Assembly (NCBI GenBank): GCA_937893675.1
Contig: CALBGI010000038.1
Location: forward strand, 1 to 38,164
From: an uncultured Blautia sp.
GTDB lineage: Bacteria > Bacillota > Clostridia > Lachnospirales > Lachnospiraceae
Reading direction: 5' to 3'
Length of the DNA stretch: 38,164 nt
Positions 15,622 through 23,139 of this stretch are shown one piece after another. Every line of letters starts with the position of its first letter. The first letter of the stretch is position 1. Position numbers and translations under genes: made by a program. The notes under the pieces were generated by a model. The model was not told the DNA's origin and did no database searches. It saw nothing but the letters and a program-made list of their open reading frames with translations.

Positions 15622-16884
15622 ATGAAAACAGTGACAGCAATTCTTCTGGGAGCAGGGCAGCGTGGTGTGGATGCCTGCGCTGCCTATGCCAAAAAATATC
15701 CCAATGAGCTGAAAATCGTGGGCGTGGCGGAACCGAGGCAGGAGCGGCGAAAGGCGTTTGCCCGGGCGCATGAAATCTGTGAAGAAAACAGCGTATCCTC
15801 CTGGGAGGAACTACTGAACCGTCCAAAGATGGCGGACTGTGTGTTTATCTGTACCCAGGACAAAATGCACTATGAACCACTGAAACAGGCGGCCAGGCTG
15901 GGATATCACATTCTCTGCGAAAAACCGGTCAGTCCGGACAAAGATGAGCTCCTTGCAATCCGTTCTCTGGCAGAACAGTATGACGGGGTGATCAGTGTGG
16001 CTCATGTGCTTCGTTATTCCCCGTTTTTTACAAAGATAAAAGAGCTTTTGGATGCAGGAAAAATCGGCAGGCTTCTTAACATTCAGCATATGGAAGCCGT
16101 TGGATACTGGCATATGGCGCACAGCTTTGTGCGGGGAAACTGGAGAGACAGCCATGAGACAAGTCCGATGATCCTGGCAAAATGCTGCCATGATTTTGAT
16201 ATTCTTTTGTTTTTGGCGGGAATGGCAGTACAGCGCGTATCCAGCTTTGGCAGTCTGACCTTGTTCAAAGAGGAAAACGCCCCGGCAGATGCGCCCATGC
16301 GTTGTCTGGACGGGTGTTCTCACAGAGATGAATGTCCATTCTATGCGCCGCGGTTTTATCTGGAGCACCCAAAGGCAGTTTCGGACGGCTTTCGACGCGT
16401 TCTGTCCCTGGATGAGACGCAGGAAGCGGTTTTGGAAGCGCTCAAGGAAAGTCCCTATGGGCGGTGTGTATATCACTGTGATAATGATGTTGTGGATCAT
16501 CAGGTTGTGAATCTCGAGTTTGAAGGCGGTCTTACGGCAAGTCTGACCATGTGCGCTTTTACAGACAGATGTGAGCGCGTGATTTCCCTTCATGGAAGTC
16601 ACGGGGAAATCCGGGGCTGGATGGAGGATAACCGCATTGAGGTGGTGGATTTTGCCACGGAGAACCGGGAGGTCATTTACGTTCATGCACCGAAAACAGG
16701 GCATGGGGGAAGCGACATGGCTATGATGAAACGGTTTGTGCAGATGGCAGCAGGAGAGAAGCACGAAAAGAATATCAGCAGCGCCGTGGAGGCAGTGGAC
16801 AGTCATCTCATTGCCCTGGCAGCGGAAAAAAGCCGGAAAAGCGGCGGCTGTGTTGTTGAAATGCGTACATTTGGAGAGGAGTGA
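15622..16884 (+). CDS. Gfo/Idh/MocA-family NAD(P)-dependent oxidoreductase
   Basis: A 420-residue cytoplasmic protein. An N-terminal Rossmann domain (ILLGAGQRG near residue 6; the CEKPVSPD block near 103, with the lysine typical of the family) is followed by the Gfo/Idh/MocA C-terminal domain. An insertion with Cys228, Cys232 and Cys238 (CLDGCSHRDEC) could bind metal. The family oxidises or reduces sugars and inositols, and some members act in oxidoreductive glycoside cleavage; neither substrate nor reaction can be fixed here. AGGAGG lies 12 bases before the ATG at 15622, a little far; a closer ATG at 15612 is out of frame. It overlaps the start region of the fucosidase and follows the importer genes by 17 bases, so it probably acts on the imported sugar. 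Confidence 0.88.
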   Translation: MKTVTAILLGAGQRGVDACAAYAKKYPNELKIVGVAEPRQERRKAFARAHEICEENSVSSWEELLNRPKMADCVFICTQDKMHYEPLKQAARLGYHILCEKPVSPDKDELLAIRSLAEQYDGVISVAHVLRYSPFFTKIKELLDAGKIGRLLNIQHMEAVGYWHMAHSFVRGNWRDSHETSPMILAKCCHDFDILLFLAGMAVQRVSSFGSLTLFKEENAPADAPMRCLDGCSHRDECPFYAPRFYLEHPKAVSDGFRRVLSLDETQEAVLEALKESPYGRCVYHCDNDVVDHQVVNLEFEGGLTASLTMCAFTDRCERVISLHGSHGEIRGWMEDNRIEVVDFATENREVIYVHAPKTGHGGSDMAMMKRFVQMAAGEKHEKNISSAVEAVDSHLIALAAEKSRKSGGCVVEMRTFGEE

Positions 16885-16889
16885 GGCAG

Positions 16890-18209
16890 TTGAATCAGGA
16901 AATCAGAGAACGAACGAAATGGTTTATGAACGACAGGTTCGGCATGTTCATCCACTGGGGACTTTATTCCATTCCCGCCTGCGGTGAGTGGGTCATGTCG
17001 GAACGGGAAATGACCGTGGAAGAGTACGAAAAATATTTTGATTTATTTGACCCTGTGGACTATAATCCGAGAGAGTGGGTGCGTCTGGCGAAGGAAGCGG
17101 GCATGAAGTATGCAGTGCTCACGGCGAAGCACCACGATGGATTTTGTCTGTTTGATTCCAAGCTGACAGACTACACGGCAGTGCATACAAAGGCGGGGCG
17201 GGACTTGGTACGGGAGTTTGTGGATGCCTGCCGGGAAGAGGGGCTGCGGGTCGGACTTTATTTTTCCATTATTGACTGGCATCATCCGGACTTTCCAAAA
17301 TATGGGGACAGACAGCATCCCATGCGGAACAACGAGAGCTATAAGGATGAGAAAATAGATTTTGACCGTTACCTTGATTATATGCACGCGCAGGTAAAGG
17401 AGCTTGTGACAAACTACGGGAAGCTGGATCTGTTGTGGTTTGATTTTTCTTACGACGATATGTGTGGGGAAAAATGGCGGGCTTCCGAGCTTATCCGTAT
17501 GGTGCGCAAATATCAGCCGGACGTGATTATAGACAATCGTCTGGAGGGGTCCGGGGAAGATCATGGCAGCATTGTGAGCGAAAACCCGCTTCCTTACAGC
17601 GGAGATTTTGCAAGTCCGGAGCAGATCATTCCTCCGGAAGGTGTGCGGGATGTAAATGGCGAAGCGGTTCCATGGGAGCTGTGCGCAACGATGAACAACC
17701 ACTGGGGATTCTGTAATTTTGACTATCAGTACAAACCGGCGGATATGCTGGTGCGAAAGCTGGTGGAATGTGTCAGCAAGGGCGGCAATATGATTCTCAA
17801 TGTCGGTCCGGACGCAAAAGGGAATATCCCGGAGCAAAGTGTGGAAATCTTAAAAGAAATCGGCCGCTGGATGAAGAAAAACGGCGAGAGCATTTATGGA
17901 TGTGGCCCCTGCACGCTGCCCAAACCGGAATGGGGACGCTACACCCAGAAGGGGAACACCATTTACGCCCATGTGTATGAGGCGCCTTTGGGTGCGCTGC
18001 CTTTGTACGGGATAGGACCGGATGTGCTTGACAAGGTGTATTATGTGTCAGACGGCAGCGAAATGATGCGAGGGGAGGCATGGAATACAGCGCTTTATCA
18101 GGATGTGGCTTTTGTGTCTTTCGGAGATGATCCAGTCTTTACTTACCCCTTGCCGGACAAGCTGGATACGGTGCTGAAAATCTGTAGAAAGGACGTATCA
18201 CGTCAGTGA
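16890..18209 (+). CDS. Alpha-L-fucosidase, family GH29
   Basis: A 439-residue glycoside hydrolase that would release L-fucose from oligosaccharides with retention of configuration. The N-terminal FGMFIHWGLYS, AKHHDGFCLF and the catalytic strand LLWFDFSYDD (nucleophile Asp185) are GH29 hallmarks; an RLEGSGEDHG stretch follows. No signal peptide is present, so it works in the cytoplasm on imported substrate. It lacks an obvious extra carbohydrate-binding module. The start is ambiguous: TTG at 16890 has AGGAG at 16876-16880 at good spacing and gives MNQEIRERTKWF, while GTG at 16881 overlaps the previous stop but sits almost on the ribosome site. Linkage preference (alpha-1,2 versus 1,3/1,4) cannot be read by eye. 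Confidence 0.93.
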   Translation: MNQEIRERTKWFMNDRFGMFIHWGLYSIPACGEWVMSEREMTVEEYEKYFDLFDPVDYNPREWVRLAKEAGMKYAVLTAKHHDGFCLFDSKLTDYTAVHTKAGRDLVREFVDACREEGLRVGLYFSIIDWHHPDFPKYGDRQHPMRNNESYKDEKIDFDRYLDYMHAQVKELVTNYGKLDLLWFDFSYDDMCGEKWRASELIRMVRKYQPDVIIDNRLEGSGEDHGSIVSENPLPYSGDFASPEQIIPPEGVRDVNGEAVPWELCATMNNHWGFCNFDYQYKPADMLVRKLVECVSKGGNMILNVGPDAKGNIPEQSVEILKEIGRWMKKNGESIYGCGPCTLPKPEWGRYTQKGNTIYAHVYEAPLGALPLYGIGPDVLDKVYYVSDGSEMMRGEAWNTALYQDVAFVSFGDDPVFTYPLPDKLDTVLKICRKDVSRQ

Positions 18210-19129
18210 TGAAGCAATATCTGGAGCAGTTTTTTAAGGAATATGAATGGCCGGAGGAAGCCGGGAAAGCGGTGCTTGGATTCTGCGAAAAATTCTGGCA
18301 AAATAAGCGCCTCGGCAGACTTTTGGAAAAAGATATGGAAATCTACGGACAAAATGTGGAGGCGGACTGCACTGCCATGGGTACAGAACTTGTGGCAGAG
18401 GCCGAAAAAGAGGGGCTGAATCCCTGGGAAACATGGCAGCTGTTTTATTTGTGCCTGTCCAGACAGCTTCCGGTTCATTATCAGCAGCGTGGACTTTCCC
18501 AAAAAGTTTGCAGGGAGTCTCTTTTTGATTTGAAGTGGAAGGCGATGGAATGCCGAAAGGTTTACGGAGTCTGGGGAAACTTTACACAAGACTGGTTCGC
18601 AGGTTTTCTGCGCATGGAGCGTTTTACGCTGGGGCGTCTGCAGTTTGAGATTATGAAAGAGGCGCCGTCAGGATGTCCGAAAGAATGGAAAGCGCTTGGG
18701 AGGCCTTTTGTGAATGTGCACATTCCGGAAGCCGGGCCGCTGAAGCATGAAGCGTGCGAACAGGCTTATCGGCAGGCGGAAGAGTTTTGGGAAGAAAAGC
18801 TTCATCTCTCGAATCCGATATTTTTCTGCGATTCCTGGCTTTTGTTTCCGGGACACCGAAAGATGCTGCCGCCGGAATCCAATATCCGCCGTTTTCAGGA
18901 CGATTATGCTCTCTATGAGACGTATGAGGATAAGGAAGGACATGATCTCTGGCGGATTTTTGGAAAGCTCTATGACGGGAATCCGGAAACGCTTCCTGAA
19001 AATACCTCTCTGCAGAAAGCTTATAAAAAATGGCTTCTGGAGGGACGGGTGCCCGGAGCAGGAAGAGGGATTTTGGGTAAAAAAAGAAGTCTGCGTGCAG
19101 ACTTCTCCGCCTGCGGCGGGTCGCCTTAG
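18209..19129 (+). CDS. NAT_N/GNAT_C-type acyltransferase-like protein
   Basis: A 306-residue cytoplasmic protein of unknown reaction. The second half matches what I recall of the GNAT-like C-terminal domain family (GRLQFEI near 150, VHIPEAGPL near 173, then FFCDSWLLFP and ESNIRRFQ near 210-232), preceded by an alpha-helical N-terminal part. Such proteins often sit in sugar operons of Lachnospiraceae, but no substrate is known to me. The ATG overlaps the fucosidase stop (TGATG); the ribosome site is weak, which fits translational coupling. Oddity: the last 15 or so codons (from about 19085) lie inside a cluster of palindromes, so the natural C-terminus may have been replaced when that element arrived. 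The domain call is from memory of the family pattern, without a search. Confidence 0.75.
   Translation: MKQYLEQFFKEYEWPEEAGKAVLGFCEKFWQNKRLGRLLEKDMEIYGQNVEADCTAMGTELVAEAEKEGLNPWETWQLFYLCLSRQLPVHYQQRGLSQKVCRESLFDLKWKAMECRKVYGVWGNFTQDWFAGFLRMERFTLGRLQFEIMKEAPSGCPKEWKALGRPFVNVHIPEAGPLKHEACEQAYRQAEEFWEEKLHLSNPIFFCDSWLLFPGHRKMLPPESNIRRFQDDYALYETYEDKEGHDLWRIFGKLYDGNPETLPENTSLQKAYKKWLLEGRVPGAGRGILGKKRSLRADFSACGGSP
19079..19106 (-). terminator. Minus-strand terminator inside the end of the GNAT-like gene
   Basis: A perfect 10-bp stem (AGAAGTCTGC / GCAGACTTCT, 19085-19106) followed on the minus strand by TTTTTTT. It could be a back-up terminator for the DUF1846 transcript, 200 bases past its stop, and overlaps a plus-strand coding region. 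Confidence 0.6.
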
Positions 19130-19169
19130 CGACATTTTTCCTGTCCGCTGTAGTGTGATCCTGTGCGGA
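19085..19169. repeat. Cluster of short palindromes
   Basis: Three adjoining perfect hairpins: AGAAGTCTGC/GCAGACTTCT (19085-19106), CCGCC-TGC-GGCGG (19107-19119) and GTCGC-CTTA-GCGAC (19120-19133), then TCCGC (19144-19148) facing GCGGA (19165-19169). Back-to-back packing of palindromes suggests a dispersed repetitive element; whether other copies exist cannot be seen from one window. Confidence 0.6.
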
Positions 19170-19173
19170 GCGC

Positions 19174-19221
19174 TTTTTGTATCATAGGAATATTACGGAG
19201 TAATTTCCTATGATACAAAAA
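19174..19221. repeat. Long inverted repeat, 17 + 5 bp stem
   Basis: TTTTTGTATCATAGGAA (19174-19190) pairs perfectly with TTCCTATGATACAAAAA (19205-19221); after a one-base bulge ATTAC/GTAAT extends the stem, leaving a GGA loop. On either strand it could be read as a terminator-like hairpin. Confidence 0.8.
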
Positions 19222-19263
19222 ACAGCGTCATTGTACGGAATGTATTCTGTACAATGACGCTGT
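19217..19263 (-). terminator. Main terminator of the DUF1846 gene
   Basis: ACAGCGTCATTGTAC (19222-19236) pairs perfectly with GTACAATGACGCTGT (19249-19263), and GGAAT/ATTCT lengthens the stem to 20 bp. On the minus strand TTTTTT follows directly. It lies 44 bases after the DUF1846 stop and may also slow plus-strand transcripts. Confidence 0.85.
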
Positions 19264-19306
19264 CTTTACGTTCGGAAAATTCGGTTTCGGCCTGTTTGGC
19301 TGTCAA

Positions 19307-20788
19307 TTATTGATAAATTTTCTTTTTCTCGAATTTCGGCTCGCAGGTAAGCTCCACGCCAAGCTTGCGGAAGCTTAAGATATCCGTTTCGGACAGCATG
19401 ACGGAGGTATGGACCTGACAGCCCTTCAGCTTGGGAAGCTGATCCAGGGCGAGGCGTGCATCCTTGTCCTCCGCGGCGCTGATGGACAGGGCAATGAGTG
19501 TCTCGTCAATGTGAAGCCGCGGGTTTTTGCTTCCCAGGTAGCGGGTTTTTAACTCCTGGATCGGGCGCAGCGCATTGGGAGAAATCAGATGCTGCTGTGC
19601 ATCAATGCCCCCTGCCAGTTCTTTTAGCGCATTGAGGATCAAAGCGGAGGAAGCGCCGAGAAGGTCCGTGGTTCTTCCGGTGATGATACGTCCGTCGGGA
19701 AGCTCCATAGCTGCCGCGGGCGCTCCGGTTTCTTCTTCCCGCGCAAGGCTTGCGGGAACGACCCTGCGATCCTCCAAAGAAGCGTGCGCCTGCTGGAGAA
19801 GAAGTTCAATTTTATATACCTCTTCCTCGGTGCCGCATCCTTGAACCAAGGCATTCTTGCTCTTATAATAGCGTCGGATGATCTCCTGGCGGGACGCCTC
19901 CTGGCAGGCTTCATCGTCAATGATGCAGTTACCTACCATGTTGACCCCCATGTCTGTTGGAGATTTATAGGGGCACTCGCCGATAATCTTTTCAAACATA
20001 GTCTGAAGCACCGGGAAGATTTCTACGTCTCGGTTATAGTTTACCGTTGTCACACCATAGGCTTCCAGGTGGAACGGGTCGATCATGTTGACATCGTTTA
20101 AGTCTGCGGTGGCTGCCTCGTAGGCCAGGTTCACGGGATGTTTCAGAGGGATATTCCAGATGGGGAATGTCTCGAATTTTGCGTAACCGGCGCTGACTCC
20201 ACGTTTGTATTCATGATAGAGCTGAGAAAGGCAGGTGGCCATTTTCCCGCTGCCTGGTCCTGGCGCGGTGACGACAACCAGGGGACGGGTGGTTTCGATG
20301 TAATCGTTTTTGCCGTAGCCCTCGTCACTGACAATGAGGGCGGTATTGCTGGGATAGCCTGGAATGGTGTAATGTACGTATACACGAATACCGAGAGATT
20401 CCAAGCGTTTGCGGAAAAGATCTGCGCTTTCCTGACCGGAATACTGGGTGATGCAGACACTTCCCACATAAAGATCACACTCTTTGAAGGACTCCATGAG
20501 ACGCAGAACATCTTCATCGTAGGTGATTCCCAAATCTCCCCGAACTTTATTTTTGTCAATGTCCGTGGCGCTGATGACGATGACGATCTCAGCCTGGTCG
20601 GAAAGCTGCATGAGCATACGGAGCTTGCTGTCCGGCTCAAAGCCCGGCAGAACCCTGGAAGCATGAAAATCGTCAAAAAGCTTGCCGCCGAATTCGAGGT
20701 ACAGCTTGTTGTCAAACTGACTGATGCGCTGGCGGATGTGTTCAGACTGTAATTTCAGGTATTTCTCGTTGTCAAATCCCAGTTTCAT
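19307..20788 (-). CDS. DUF1846 (UPF0371) protein
   Basis: A 493-residue protein recognised from its conserved N-terminus (MKLGFDNEKYLKLQSEHI, then FGGKLFDDFHASRVLPGF) and from VVTAPGPGSGKMATCLSQLYHE near residue 173, a glycine-rich loop like a nucleotide-binding site. The family is common in Firmicutes, is of full length here, and has no firmly established function that I can name. It is a single-gene unit on the minus strand with its own promoter and terminator, convergent with the glycan operon and divergent from ftsH. Confidence 0.92.
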   Translation of the reverse strand: MKLGFDNEKYLKLQSEHIRQRISQFDNKLYLEFGGKLFDDFHASRVLPGFEPDSKLRMLMQLSDQAEIVIVISATDIDKNKVRGDLGITYDEDVLRLMESFKECDLYVGSVCITQYSGQESADLFRKRLESLGIRVYVHYTIPGYPSNTALIVSDEGYGKNDYIETTRPLVVVTAPGPGSGKMATCLSQLYHEYKRGVSAGYAKFETFPIWNIPLKHPVNLAYEAATADLNDVNMIDPFHLEAYGVTTVNYNRDVEIFPVLQTMFEKIIGECPYKSPTDMGVNMVGNCIIDDEACQEASRQEIIRRYYKSKNALVQGCGTEEEVYKIELLLQQAHASLEDRRVVPASLAREEETGAPAAAMELPDGRIITGRTTDLLGASSALILNALKELAGGIDAQQHLISPNALRPIQELKTRYLGSKNPRLHIDETLIALSISAAEDKDARLALDQLPKLKGCQVHTSVMLSETDILSFRKLGVELTCEPKFEKKKIYQ

Positions 20789-20862
20789 TTCTTTTGTTCC
20801 CTTCCCTCAGATTTTTTGATGGCTTTTCTGGGCCATCTGGATCCAGAAAAAACTATGTCACT

Positions 20863-20891
20863 AGTATACTACAAATTTTCCGGTTTGGCAC
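20863..20891 (-). promoter_or_regulatory. Putative promoter of the DUF1846 gene
   Basis: On the minus strand GTGCCA (20891-20886) and TATACT (20868-20863) are 17 bases apart, 75 bases before the start codon. Confidence 0.45.
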
Positions 20892-20962
20892 AGCTTTTTT
20901 TGTTTTGGCGCGCTCTTTTTTGTAGGACAGCGAAAAAACACGGGAATTTCACAATATCCCTG

Positions 20963-20991
20963 TTGATTTATATACACATTATCTTTATAAT
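20963..20991 (+). promoter_or_regulatory. Promoter of ftsH
   Basis: TTGATT (20963-20968), a 17-base spacer and a consensus TATAAT (20986-20991), 38 bases before the ftsH start. Confidence 0.7.
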
Positions 20992-21029
20992 AAAAAGAGT
21001 ATGCGCGGATATGCGTAAGGAGGAAAAAC

Positions 21030-23087
21030 ATGGACAATATGGACAAAAATCCCCAGGGAAATCGTCCGGACAATGGGGAGCCGAAGAAGCCCGGCTCCGG
21101 AAAAAACCGACAGTCGATTTTTGCATTTTTGATATGCCTCCTTGTCACCATGGTCTGCTTCAGCTTATTTACGAATATGCTGCAGGACAATTCCAGCGAG
21201 ATCACTTACGATAAATTTATCGAGATGGTGGACAAGGACCAGATACGGGAGGTCACACTGCAGTCGGGAACTCTGACGATTGTGCCGAAGAGCCAGGATG
21301 CTCTGTTTGAAGGCAAAAAATATTACACCAACCAGCTGGAGGACGAGAATGCGCTCACGGAGCGCCTGGAGGGAACGGGCATTGTGTTCCGCTCTGAGCC
21401 GCCGGATGCCATGGGCGAGTTTATCGCCATGCTTTTGAGCGTACTTTTGCCAACGGTTCTTTTGTTTGGAATGCTGATGTTCTTTATGCGCCGCATGAAC
21501 AAGGGCGGAGGAGTCATGGGTGTCGGCAAAAACCGCGCCAGAACCTATGTGCAGAGAGACACCGGTATTACCTTTAAGAATGTGGCGGGTGAGGACGAAG
21601 CCAAGGAATCGCTCCAGGAGGTTGTGGATTTTCTCCACAATCCGGAAAAATACACCAAGATCGGAGCGAAGCTTCCCAAAGGCGCTCTTTTGGTGGGACC
21701 GCCTGGAACCGGCAAGACACTTCTGGCCAAGGCGGTGGCAGGAGAAGCGCATGTGCCGTTTTTCTCCCTGTCCGGTTCCGAGTTTGTGGAAATGTTTGTG
21801 GGCGTGGGCGCATCCCGTGTGCGGGATCTGTTTGAGGAAGCCAAGAAAAACGCCCCGTGTATCATTTTTATTGACGAGATTGACGCTATCGGCAAGAGCC
21901 GTGATTCCCATTACGGCGGCAACGACGAGAGAGAGCAGACGCTCAATCAGCTCCTGGCGGAGATGGATGGTTTCGACACCTCCAAGGGACTTCTGATCCT
22001 GGCGGCAACAAACCGTCCCGAGGTTCTGGATCCGGCGCTGCTGCGACCGGGACGTTTTGACCGGAGAGTGATCGTGGACCGGCCGGATCTGAAGGGCCGT
22101 GTGGAAATCCTTAAGGTACATGCCAAGGACGTGCTTCTTGACGACACCGTTGATTTTGAGGCAGTGGCGCTTGCCACCTCCGGCGCGGTGGGCTCCGACC
22201 TTGCGAATATGATCAACGAGGCGGCGATCCTGGCGGTAAAGAACGGCCGCAGGGCAGTTTCCCAGAAGGATTTGCTGGAATCCGTGGAGGTTGTCTTGGT
22301 GGGCAAGGAGAAGAAGGACCGCATCCTGAGCGTGCAGGAGCGCCGGATCGTCTCTTACCACGAGGTGGGACATGCGCTGGTAAGCGCACTGCAGAAAGAT
22401 GCAGAGCCGGTGCAGAAGATTACGATCGTGCCGAGAACCATGGGCGCGCTGGGATATGTGATGCAGGTGCCGGAGGAAGAGAAATACCTCAATACCCAGA
22501 AGGAGCTGGAGGCGATGCTGGTGGGGGCGCTTGGCGGCCGTGCGGCGGAGGAGCTTGTTTTTGAGACCGTGACCACAGGGGCAGCCAATGATATCGAGCA
22601 GGCGACCAAGATTGCCAGAGCTATGATCACCCAGTACGGTATGTCCAAAAAATTCGGCCTGATGGGACTGGCAAGCCAGGAGAATCAGTATCTTGGGGGC
22701 CGTGCGGTATTGAACTGCGGTGATGACACGGCAACGGAGATCGACCATGAAGTGATGCAGCTGCTCCATGATTCCTACGAGGAAGCCAAGAGGCTTCTGG
22801 GCGAACACAGGGAAGCGCTGGACAAAATTTCAGAATATCTCATTCGGAAAGAAACCATTACCGGAAAAGAATTCATGAAGATTTTCCGCGCAGTGGAAAA
22901 GGGAATGGAGATTCCGGAGAATCTGGATGAGCTGGAGCCTTCAGAGGAATCCGGGGAGGAAGAGAAACAGGTACAGCAGGAAGTGCCGGCTTTGGAGACT
23001 CCGGAGGTACAGGAGCCTGCGGAGACCGCAGCAGCAACCGAACAGGAACAGCCTGCAGAAGAAGCAGAAGCTTCTGAGGAGGCTTAA
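21030..23087 (+). CDS. ftsH: ATP-dependent zinc metalloprotease FtsH
   Basis: A 685-residue membrane-anchored AAA+ protease that degrades membrane and short-lived regulatory proteins. Two transmembrane helices (about residues 28-50 and 131-152) flank a short extracytoplasmic part. The AAA domain has Walker A GPPGTGKT (223-230) and a Walker B IIFIDEIDAIG; the protease domain has the zinc motif HEVGH (444-448) and a further acidic ligand in NDIEQAT. The tail after about residue 635 is low complexity, rich in Glu, Gln, Ala and Pro, longer than in most relatives. AAGGAGG precedes the ATG. A terminator sits between it and uvrC. Confidence 0.98.
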   Translation: MDNMDKNPQGNRPDNGEPKKPGSGKNRQSIFAFLICLLVTMVCFSLFTNMLQDNSSEITYDKFIEMVDKDQIREVTLQSGTLTIVPKSQDALFEGKKYYTNQLEDENALTERLEGTGIVFRSEPPDAMGEFIAMLLSVLLPTVLLFGMLMFFMRRMNKGGGVMGVGKNRARTYVQRDTGITFKNVAGEDEAKESLQEVVDFLHNPEKYTKIGAKLPKGALLVGPPGTGKTLLAKAVAGEAHVPFFSLSGSEFVEMFVGVGASRVRDLFEEAKKNAPCIIFIDEIDAIGKSRDSHYGGNDEREQTLNQLLAEMDGFDTSKGLLILAATNRPEVLDPALLRPGRFDRRVIVDRPDLKGRVEILKVHAKDVLLDDTVDFEAVALATSGAVGSDLANMINEAAILAVKNGRRAVSQKDLLESVEVVLVGKEKKDRILSVQERRIVSYHEVGHALVSALQKDAEPVQKITIVPRTMGALGYVMQVPEEEKYLNTQKELEAMLVGALGGRAAEELVFETVTTGAANDIEQATKIARAMITQYGMSKKFGLMGLASQENQYLGGRAVLNCGDDTATEIDHEVMQLLHDSYEEAKRLLGEHREALDKISEYLIRKETITGKEFMKIFRAVEKGMEIPENLDELEPSEESGEEEKQVQQEVPALETPEVQEPAETAAATEQEQPAEEAEASEEA

Positions 23088-23097
23088 CAGGCAGAAG

Positions 23098-23118
23098 CCG
23101 GGAGCAATCCCGGTTTTT
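23098..23118 (+). terminator. Terminator between ftsH and uvrC
   Basis: CCGGGA, loop GCAA, TCCCGG, then TTTTT. The uvrC start codon is 21 bases further, too close for a promoter, so uvrC probably depends on partial read-through. Confidence 0.75.
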
Positions 23119-23139
23119 CTGCTCTTTAAGGAGTAAACG

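Noticed and set aside
15622..16884. Assignment of the oxidoreductase to GH109 (NAD-dependent alpha-N-acetylgalactosaminidase)
   Set aside because: It shares only the Gfo/Idh/MocA fold; the signal peptide and the internal motifs I associate with GH109 are absent.
21165..22808. A 547-codon open frame antisense to ftsH
   Set aside because: Shadow of the ftsH reading frame; His/Arg/Leu-rich translation without recognisable domains.
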